Source: Ciceribacter sp. L1K22 (GTDB lineage: Bacteria; Pseudomonadota; Alphaproteobacteria; Rhizobiales; Rhizobiaceae). From it: a stretch of DNA of 64,000 nt. Below the pieces are notes generated by a model. That model was not told the DNA's origin. It saw nothing but the letters and a program-made list of their open reading frames with translations, and ran no database searches. Below, piece by piece: positions 58,224 to 64,000 of this stretch (its first letter is position 1; each line of letters begins with the position of its first letter). A program made the translations under genes and the position numbers. The stretch covers positions 1,180,177-1,244,176 of the forward strand of contig NZ_JAGFPK010000001.1 in assembly GCF_017599385.1 (NCBI RefSeq), given 5' to 3'.

Positions 58224-58523
58224 CTAAAGCACCGATTCCGGCAGAGGCTCGACCACGAACTTGAGGCCTAGAGCCTTGGCGACCCCGAGAAGGGTGGAAA
58301 ACTTGGGGTCGCCATTTTCGCTAAGCGCCTTGTAAAGCGCTTCCCGAGATACCCCCGCTTCACGAGCAACGCTCGTCATGCCCTTCGCCTTCGCGACAAT
58401 GCCAAGAGCGTGTGCGATATATTTCGCATCGCCGGTCTCGAACGCGTCGTTGAGCAAGTCAGCCTGCGCCTGCGCGTCCGTAAAGAACTCAGAGGGATCA
58501 AAAGCTACAGTCTTAACGCTCAT
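58224..58523 (-). CDS. Addiction-module antidote (HigA-type, COG3636)
   Basis: A 99-residue antitoxin: MSVKTVAFDPSEFFTDAQAQADLLNDAFETGD, then an Xre-type helix-turn-helix MTSVAREAGVSREALYKALSENGDPKFSTLLGVAKALG and the tail LKFVVEPLPESVL. It starts one base after the toxin stop (TGACATG). In this family the toxin gene comes first. It should bind the toxin and, with the palindrome at the promoter, repress the operon. Confidence 0.93.
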   Translation of the reverse strand: MSVKTVAFDPSEFFTDAQAQADLLNDAFETGDAKYIAHALGIVAKAKGMTSVAREAGVSREALYKALSENGDPKFSTLLGVAKALGLKFVVEPLPESVL

Positions 58524-58524
58524 G

Positions 58525-58812
58525 TCATACCTCTTTCGCCAGCCCCTTGGCCCGGTCGATGTCTCTGATCTGCGATCCCTTGTCGCCACCGCACAAGAGA
58601 ATGATGATGGCCTGGCCCTGGCGAATGAAATCCACCCTGTATCCGGGTCCGTAATCGATCCGCAGCTCTCCGATGCCATCGAAGAACTTGGCGTCACCTA
58701 GTAGCCCGGCTTGAACGCGGGTCAAACGTATAGCAATGCGCCTTTGGGCCTCTCGATCGCGCAGCTTCCGAAGCCAAGTTATGAACTCGGGATGCTGACG
58801 GACCTCAATCAT
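58525..58812 (-). CDS. RelE/ParE-fold toxin (HigB-like)
   Basis: A 95-residue toxin: MIEVRQHPEFITWLRKLRDREAQRRIAIRLTRVQAGLLGDAKFFDGIGELRIDYGPGYRVDF. The latter LRIDYGPGYRVYF-like motif is the addiction-module killer-protein signature. It resembles the COG3657/HI1419-type RelE family and probably cleaves mRNA. No Shine-Dalgarno sequence precedes the ATG; a 20-bp palindrome abuts it, which suggests a leaderless transcript. Confidence 0.93.
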   Translation of the reverse strand: MIEVRQHPEFITWLRKLRDREAQRRIAIRLTRVQAGLLGDAKFFDGIGELRIDYGPGYRVDFIRQGQAIIILLCGGDKGSQIRDIDRAKGLAKEV

Positions 58813-58847
58813 GCGTGAACTATAGTTCACGCTTTGCAAGGGTGCAA
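58813..58847 (-). promoter_or_regulatory. Leaderless toxin-antitoxin promoter with palindromic operator
   Basis: On the minus strand TTGCAC (58847-58842), a 17-base spacer and TATAGT (58824-58819) are followed by 6 bases and the toxin ATG. The -10 lies in the perfect 20-bp palindrome GCGTGAACTATAGTTCACGC (58813-58832). Transcription should start near the A of the ATG, and repressor binding would cover the start site. Confidence 0.7.
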
Positions 58848-58864
58848 GTTCTGTGAAGTCTGGT

Positions 58865-60973
58865 TCACATCTTCCCCGCCACCTTGATCGCAAACGCATA
58901 GTCGAACGCCTGCTCCTCCAGCCGCTGGAAGCGGCCGGATTTGCCGCCGTGGCCGGCGCCCATGTTGGTTTTGAGCAGGTAGGGGCCGGCGTCCGGTGCG
59001 CGGTCGCGCAAGCGGGCGATCCATTTGGTCGGCTCCCAGTAGGTGACGCGCGGGTCGGTGAGGCCGGAGAGCGCCAGGATCGGCGGATAGGGTTTGGTGC
59101 CGACATTGTCATAGGGGCTGTAGGCGGCGATCCAGGCATATTCCTCGGCCGACTCGATCGGGTTGCCCCATTCCAGCCATTCCGGCGGCGTCAGCGGCAG
59201 GGTGTCGTCGAGCATCGTGTTCAGCGCATCGACGAACGGCACGCCTGCGATCACGCCGCCGAACTTCTCCGGCGCCATGTTGGCGATGCCGCCCATCAGC
59301 ATGCCGCCGGCTGAGCGGCCCTCGGCGACGATCTTGCCGTAGCTGGTGAATTTTTCCGCCACGAGGTGGTCGGCCGCGGCGATGAAGTCGAGGAAGGTGT
59401 TCATCTTCTTCGCCATCTTGCCGTCTTCGTACCAGTGATAGCCCTTGTCCTTGCCGCCGCGGATATGGGCGATGGCGTAGACGAAGCCGCGATCGACGAG
59501 CGACAGGCAGGAGGTGTTGAACGAGGCGGGAATGGTGATGCCATAGGCGCCGTAGCCATAGAGCAGACAGGGCGCCGAGCCGTCGAGCGGTGTGTCCTTG
59601 CGGTAGAGCAGGGTGACCGGCACGCTCTCGCCGTCATGCGCCTTGGCGAAGACGCGCCGCGTGACATAGTCGTCCGGATTGTGGCCCGATGGCACTTCCT
59701 GGGTCTTGAGCAGCACGCGCTCGCGCGTCGCCATGTTGTAGTCGTAGAGCTGGCTTGGCGTCGTCATCGAGGAGTAGGAGAAGCGGATGACGTCGGTGTC
59801 GTACTCCGCCGCGCCCTGCAGGCCGAGCGAATAGGCTTCCTCCGCGAAGGCGATCGCGTGCTCCTCGCCGGTCTTGCGGTCGCGGATGACGATGCGCGGC
59901 AGGCCGTCGCGCCGTTCCAGCCAGACGAGGTGGCGGGCATAGGCCGAATGGTCGAGGATCAGCCGGCCCGGCACGTGCGGCACGACATCCTTCCAGTTCG
60001 CCTTCTGCGGCGCCTCGACCGGGGCCTCGACGATCTTGAAATCCTTGGCGCCGGCATCGTTGGTCAGGATGTAGAAGACATCGCCGCCCTCCGTCATCGT
60101 GTATTCGATCGAAGGTTCGCGCGCTGCCACCAGCTTCGGCTCGGCAGTCAGGTCTTTGGTCGAGAGGATGCGGTATTCCGACGACTCGTGGTCGTGGATA
60201 TCGATGTAGATGAAATCGTCGAGCAGTGAGCCGCCGACGCCCATGAAGAAGCCCGCATCCTTCTCCTCGTAGACCAGCCGGTCTTGCGACTGCGGCGTGC
60301 CGAGGATGTGGTGGAACACCTTCGACGGCCGGTGGTTCTCGTCCTGCAGCGTGTAGAAGAAGCTCTTGCCGTCAGGCGCCCAGACCCCGCCGCCGCCGGA
60401 ATTTTCGATGACGTCGGCAAGGTCTTCCTTGGTCGAGAGATCGCGGACGCGCAGCGTGTAATATTCCGAGCCCTTGTCGTCATAGCCCCAGAGGCCAAGC
60501 GTGTGATCGCTCGTGCCGTTGATGCCGGCGAGCCGGAAATATTCCTTGCCGGCCGCTTCCTTGTCGCCGTCGAGCAGCAGGTCGCGGATCGTCTCGTCCT
60601 TATGGTCGCCGTCGCGCGGAATGCGGAAGTAGCGCGGCTGCTCGCCGCCGGTTACGAAGGCCGTGCCGTAGGCGAACGGCCCGTCCTTCACCGGAACGGA
60701 CGAATCGTCCTCCTTGATGCGGCCCTTCATCTCGGTGAACAGCGTCTTGCGCAGCTCCGCCGTATCGCCCATCGCCGCTTCGACATAGGCGTTCTCGGCT
60801 TCGAGATAGGCGCGGATTTCCTTGTCCAGCAGGCTCGGATCCTTGAACATCGCCTGCCAGTTGTCGGCCCTCAGCCACGCATATTCATCGACACGGGTGA
60901 TCCCGTGGCGGGTATCCGTCACCGGCCTCTTGGCGACGGAAGGAACGGCGGGCAGGGACTTAAAGGGGGACAA
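58865..60973 (-). CDS. ptrB: Oligopeptidase B (S9A prolyl-oligopeptidase family)
   Basis: A 702-residue serine peptidase. The N-terminal beta-propeller region (ITRVDEYAWLRADNWQAMF... ) is followed by the alpha/beta hydrolase domain with GRSAGGMLMGGIANM (Ser nucleophile), SGLTDPRVTYWEPTKW (Asp) and MGAGHGGKSGRF (His). It hydrolyses short peptides after basic residues in the cytoplasm. It lies just upstream on the opposite side of the TA operon and appears monocistronic. Confidence 0.96.
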   Translation of the reverse strand: MSPFKSLPAVPSVAKRPVTDTRHGITRVDEYAWLRADNWQAMFKDPSLLDKEIRAYLEAENAYVEAAMGDTAELRKTLFTEMKGRIKEDDSSVPVKDGPFAYGTAFVTGGEQPRYFRIPRDGDHKDETIRDLLLDGDKEAAGKEYFRLAGINGTSDHTLGLWGYDDKGSEYYTLRVRDLSTKEDLADVIENSGGGGVWAPDGKSFFYTLQDENHRPSKVFHHILGTPQSQDRLVYEEKDAGFFMGVGGSLLDDFIYIDIHDHESSEYRILSTKDLTAEPKLVAAREPSIEYTMTEGGDVFYILTNDAGAKDFKIVEAPVEAPQKANWKDVVPHVPGRLILDHSAYARHLVWLERRDGLPRIVIRDRKTGEEHAIAFAEEAYSLGLQGAAEYDTDVIRFSYSSMTTPSQLYDYNMATRERVLLKTQEVPSGHNPDDYVTRRVFAKAHDGESVPVTLLYRKDTPLDGSAPCLLYGYGAYGITIPASFNTSCLSLVDRGFVYAIAHIRGGKDKGYHWYEDGKMAKKMNTFLDFIAAADHLVAEKFTSYGKIVAEGRSAGGMLMGGIANMAPEKFGGVIAGVPFVDALNTMLDDTLPLTPPEWLEWGNPIESAEEYAWIAAYSPYDNVGTKPYPPILALSGLTDPRVTYWEPTKWIARLRDRAPDAGPYLLKTNMGAGHGGKSGRFQRLEEQAFDYAFAIKVAGKM

Positions 60974-61051
60974 GGCGGCACTCCGATTTCAGCGGCGGGA
61001 GTGCCAGAGATAGGCGGCGACAGGGCCAGAGGCAAGCGGGGAAGACTATTG

Positions 61052-61174
61052 TTATTTATGTGGAGGCTTCTGGCCGGGGAGGACACCGTCCCACCAGCTT
61101 TGCAGCATGATCACTGCGACCACAAGGCACAAGCCGACAGCTGGTATGGCCAGCAAAAGCATCTGGTCCGTCAT
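61052..61174 (-). CDS. Tiny single-helix membrane protein (second of overlapping pair)
   Basis: A 40-residue protein, MTDQMLLLAIPAVGLCLVVA..., with one hydrophobic helix followed by LQSWWDGVLPGQKPPHK. Its start overlaps the stop of the preceding gene by 4 bases (ATGA), so it is translationally coupled. It is small but has a typical membrane anchor plus a polar tail. No family is recognised. Confidence 0.6.
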   Translation of the reverse strand: MTDQMLLLAIPAVGLCLVVAVIMLQSWWDGVLPGQKPPHK

Positions 61175-61416
61175 CTGTTCAATCCTCTCAGGATCCAACC
61201 TGCAACCATATGTAAGGCGACCCCAAGGGAAAAGCAAATCACGACCGGGATCGAGACGTGGCCGAACGGGGCACCAGCCGCGGGCGCATCGTAGAATGCT
61301 CGCGCTATCGGCGTGAAGACCCCGATCAGGATCACCCCGACGCCGATATTGTTGAGAAACGTCGCGCGCAGCTTGATCTGTTCCTTCTGCGCGTCGGTGA
61401 GTGCCTGCGCCGCCAT
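61171..61416 (-). CDS. Small two-helix membrane protein (first of overlapping pair)
   Basis: An 81-residue protein: a short polar N-terminus (MAAQALTDAQKEQIKLRATF) and two hydrophobic helices (NIGVGVILIGVFTPIARAF; SIPVVICFSLGVALHMVAGWIL). GGGAGC precedes the start. It is coupled to a 40-residue single-helix protein, suggesting they form a complex. The function is unknown; it resembles small inner-membrane subunits. Confidence 0.72.
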   Translation of the reverse strand: MAAQALTDAQKEQIKLRATFLNNIGVGVILIGVFTPIARAFYDAPAAGAPFGHVSIPVVICFSLGVALHMVAGWILRGLNR

Positions 61417-61531
61417 GCATCGCGCTCCCTGAGCCCCTGACCTCGAAACTCTATTTCGCGCTCTGGTAGGTGGTCAACGGCCTCTCCATCTCCTAGTTTC
61501 GCCGACTTCGAGTCGATGACAAGAGGTGTTC

Positions 61532-61933
61532 ATGAAGATCCCGAATGTTGCGATAGCTGCGCTGGTGGCACCTGTGGTGCTTGCCGTTTCTCCCGCGCTG
61601 GCGCTGGAAGCAGGTATCGTCCGTCAGCTTGAGGCTTTGACACCGGAAGAGCGTCTCGAACAGCGCTGCGACATGGAGGCTATGGACCGGATCCGTAAGG
61701 AGCAGGATGGCTTCCGGCCCGACAAGGTCATCGCCTACACCTTCTCCGACCCCGAGGTCGCAGACAACAGGATCAAGGCCCCCGGCGCCGTTTTCCGCTC
61801 CGGCGGTGACTGGTATCGCCTGAAGTTCAAGTGCGAAACCGGCCCGCGTCAGCTCACCGTCAAGTCGTTCAAATACCAGATCGGTTCGATCGTGCCGCGC
61901 GAGGAGTGGCAGGAGTATTATCTCTACAACTGA
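61532..61933 (+). CDS. DUF930-family secreted protein
   Basis: A 133-residue exported protein. A Sec signal (MKIPNVAIAALVAPVVLAVS, cleavage near ALALEA) is followed by a region with ERLEQRCDMEAMDRIRKEQD and a C-terminal FKYQIGSIVPREEWQEYYLYN, matching the DUF930 family of rhizobial secreted proteins. Two Cys may form a disulfide. The role is unknown. It appears monocistronic. Confidence 0.85.
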   Translation: MKIPNVAIAALVAPVVLAVSPALALEAGIVRQLEALTPEERLEQRCDMEAMDRIRKEQDGFRPDKVIAYTFSDPEVADNRIKAPGAVFRSGGDWYRLKFKCETGPRQLTVKSFKYQIGSIVPREEWQEYYLYN

Positions 61934-62241
61934 AGGCGGAAGGGCAGCCCGCTGTTCGGCGGCCAGCCTGTCATGGTCAGCCCTTTGCCCCCTTGGCGGG
62001 TGTCCGCTCAGTGCCGCATTGCCGACACCTTGGTGATGTTGGAAACAGGTGAGACAAGAAAACCGGGCTGCCGGCCATGCCCAACCGAAAACGCACGTCG
62101 CTACAATCTTGAATGGTTCGGCGAACCACTCGCAGAAAATTGATGCGGCGGAACTTTCCTCGCCTCGCCAAGTTACCCTCCGCCACTTTGCCAGCACCCG
62201 CTCAGAAGCTAGTTTCCGTGAGCGTGTTTCCGGGGGATTTG
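61934..62241. other. 308-base intergenic region
   Basis: No gene of reasonable quality is seen between the DUF930 stop and the SLC13 start. A 15-bp palindrome, TGGTTCG-G-CGAACCA (62114-62128), lies about 115 bases upstream of the transporter and could be an operator. The rest shows nothing recognisable. Confidence 0.5.
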
Positions 62242-64000
62242 ATGTTTTTCGCCGACATTCTGAAGGATTATTCCGCCCTGATCGGGCTGGCCGTGCTCGC
62301 GGCGATGTTTGTCGGTTTCGTCCGGGAGAAGACGCCGCCCGCCGCCATTGCCGCCACGGGAGCGGCCTTCATGATCGCCGTCGGTTATGTCGCGCCGGAC
62401 GACGCGCTGTCGGTGTTTTCCAACGGCGCGGCGATCACCGTCGCCGCCATGCTGATCATCTCCGTCGCCTTTGCCCGAACCGGCATCCTCGAGGCGATGA
62501 TCTCGCGCATCGTCAACCTCGCGCGCACCAGGCCACGTCTGGCGATCGTCGCGCTTCTCGGTCTGACGATGGTCGCATCGGCCTTCGTCAATTCGACGCC
62601 TGTCGTCGTCATGCTGATCCCGGTCATGACCTCGCTCGCCGCCGCCACCGGCGTGGGGCGCCGCCGGCTTCTGATCCCGCTCTCCTATTTCGCCATTTTC
62701 GGGGGCACCTGCACCCTGATCGGCACGTCGACCAACCTGCTGGTCGACAGCGTCGCGCGTCAGCAGGGCATGCAGGCGCTCGGAATATTCTCGATCACAC
62801 CCATCGGACTCATGCTGGCCGCCGTCGGCGCCGCATTCCTGTTCCTCACGCAATCCTTCCTGCTGCCGGTGCGCAGCGAGGGCGATGAACCCGCCGAAGG
62901 CGATGCTAAGCCCGACATCATCACTGAACTCAGGATCGGCAAGGATTTTTCCGAGATCGGGAAAGCCTATTCCAAGGCCAAGACCTATGCGCCGCGCGGT
63001 ATCGAACTTGTCTCCGCATGGCGTGCCGGCGAAAAACTCGATACGTCCGATCCCGAGGTTCTGGTTATGGAGCGGGACCGCGTTGTGTTGCGTGTGACAC
63101 AGGAGGAACTGGCCACATTGCGGGATGTCTACGGGGTGGAACTTGGCCTCCAGGTTCGCTCGTCCTCTGCGACTCCGGAGGAAAAGGTCACCCGCATCGT
63201 TCTCGCCGCCGGCCACCGTGCCGTGGATCAGCGCATCGCCGAAGCGGACTTTCTCTCGCGCGTGCAGGTTCGCATTCTTGGCGCCAGCCGCCGCACCAAT
63301 CCGGCCGGTCCCGACCTCGCCAATCTCCGCCTGAAGGCTGGCGATTCACTCTGGGTCGCCGGTCCACCAGACGCTCTGCAGGCGCTGCGCCAGGACGTCC
63401 GGCTCATTCAGTCCGAAACGCCCCTGGCAAAACCTTTCAGGCGTGACCGGGCAATCCTCGTGCTGATCACGCTCGCCGCCGTCATCGCGCTTGCGACCCT
63501 GGGCATCATGCCGATCGCGGCTTTGGCGCTCGTCGCCGTCGGTTTCCTGTTCGCCGTCCATGCCATAGACCCCTCCGATGCCTGGCGGGCGCTCGACGGC
63601 GACGTGTTGGCGCTGATCTTCTCGATGCTGATCGTCGGCATCGGCCTGCAAAACAGCGGCACGGTCGAGGCGATCATCAATGTTGTCCTTCCGGTACTCC
63701 AGAATGCGCCGCCGGTTGTGGTCGTGCTCGCGGTCTATGTGCTGACGTCGATCCTCACCGAAATGGTGACCAACAATGCGGTGGCCGTCATCCTTACCCC
63801 GATCGCCATATCGCTCGCTGCTTCCCTCGACATGCCGCCGCAGGCGATGGTGCTGGCGGTCTTGTTCGGCGCCAGCGCCAGTTTCGCCACCCCGATCGGC
63901 TATCAGACCAATACGCTGGTGGCGTCGGCCGGCGGCTATCGTTTCGCCGATTTCCTGCGCGTCGGCGTGCCGATGAACATCGTCGCCGCCATCGTGACAA
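62242..64000 (+). CDS. SLC13/DASS-family anion transporter with TrkA-C domains (partial)
   Basis: About 586 residues are visible; the gene runs off the right edge and probably lacks only its last few residues. It opens MFFADILKDYSALIGLAVLA and has two hydrophobic blocks (about 1-205 and 400-586) around a soluble region with two TrkA-C (RCK_C) domains, one visible as GIELVSAWRAGEKL and one as VQVRILGASRRTNPAGPDL. FVNSTPVVVMLIPV and TEMVTNNAVAVILTPIA are the SLC13-type repeat signatures. It probably imports sulfate, dicarboxylate or a similar anion with Na+. CGGGGGA precedes the start. Confidence 0.9.
   Translation, partial: MFFADILKDYSALIGLAVLAAMFVGFVREKTPPAAIAATGAAFMIAVGYVAPDDALSVFSNGAAITVAAMLIISVAFARTGILEAMISRIVNLARTRPRLAIVALLGLTMVASAFVNSTPVVVMLIPVMTSLAAATGVGRRRLLIPLSYFAIFGGTCTLIGTSTNLLVDSVARQQGMQALGIFSITPIGLMLAAVGAAFLFLTQSFLLPVRSEGDEPAEGDAKPDIITELRIGKDFSEIGKAYSKAKTYAPRGIELVSAWRAGEKLDTSDPEVLVMERDRVVLRVTQEELATLRDVYGVELGLQVRSSSATPEEKVTRIVLAAGHRAVDQRIAEADFLSRVQVRILGASRRTNPAGPDLANLRLKAGDSLWVAGPPDALQALRQDVRLIQSETPLAKPFRRDRAILVLITLAAVIALATLGIMPIAALALVAVGFLFAVHAIDPSDAWRALDGDVLALIFSMLIVGIGLQNSGTVEAIINVVLPVLQNAPPVVVVLAVYVLTSILTEMVTNNAVAVILTPIAISLAASLDMPPQAMVLAVLFGASASFATPIGYQTNTLVASAGGYRFADFLRVGVPMNIVAAIVT

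Noticed and set aside
1-64000. Insertion sequences, prophage, tRNA or rRNA genes
   Set aside because: No transposase, integrase, phage structural gene, tRNA-like cloverleaf or rRNA sequence was recognised.

Overview
The window is chromosomal-looking DNA of a high-GC alphaproteobacterium, most likely a member of the Rhizobiaceae (Agrobacterium, Rhizobium, Ensifer or Shinella type). This is inferred from gene content: an Agrobacterium-type Fe-S (6-4) photolyase, OhrR/Ohr, BrnT/BrnA, a TIGR03808-type Tat-exported beta-helix protein, paired YkuD lipoproteins, a CtrA-type box and the CTTCTCCCCG/CGGGGAGAAG palindromic repeat common in rhizobial intergenic DNA. No rRNA, tRNA, CRISPR array or insertion sequence was found. 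The first gene (DeoR regulator) and last gene (SLC13-type transporter) run off the window.

Layout. 0-7 kb: DeoR regulator with an iterated operator, small enzymes, a GAF-GGDEF-EAL protein and an exported beta-helix protein. 7-16 kb: three MarR-family regulators next to their likely targets (MFS drug pump; ohr; a DUF899-DUF1579-VOC operon), two tandem L,D-transpeptidase lipoproteins and an Xre-RES toxin-antitoxin pair. 16-21 kb: rpsU, cspA, PACE efflux protein, BrnT-BrnA, YnfA and a HerA-like ATPase. 21-25 kb: a ProC-like reductase, then a flavin/PNPOx-fold protein and a PNPOx-GAF-winged-helix fusion read divergently from a hemerythrin-like protein across four phased 11-bp repeats. 25-34 kb: metabolic enzymes, two MFS transporters, SodB and VapBC. 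34-38.7 kb: two NADPH:FMN reductases, an esterase, a ring-cleaving dioxygenase and a LysR regulator, resembling an electrophile/quinone-detoxification group.

38.7-41.2 kb is an AT-richer island of orphan genes resembling immunity genes, with an amber-interrupted reading frame and a frameshifted remnant of a LysR C-terminus homologous to the intact LysR gene at its left edge. 41-50 kb: an SDR with a degenerate active site, an ArsR-SRPBCC pair with twin operators, a GT41 glycosyltransferase, a CPBP protease, and a WYL regulator divergent from a LysE exporter. 50-64 kb: two c-type cytochromes, a possible structured RNA leader, VOC and DJ-1 proteins, photolyase, MerR-cupin, a CtrA-box gene, GST, a RelE/HigA-type toxin-antitoxin operon, oligopeptidase B, an overlapping pair of tiny membrane proteins and the SLC13 transporter.

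Functionally the window is a mosaic of stress and detoxification genes (peroxide, superoxide, electrophile, drug and UV damage), many arranged as a regulator beside its target with a palindromic operator visible between them, plus four toxin-antitoxin modules of different families. The points most worth a second look are the PNPOx-GAF-wHTH/hemerythrin locus with its phased repeats, the immunity-like island, the possible RNA leader at 51.6 kb, and two regulatory operons that appear to be transcribed without a 5' leader.
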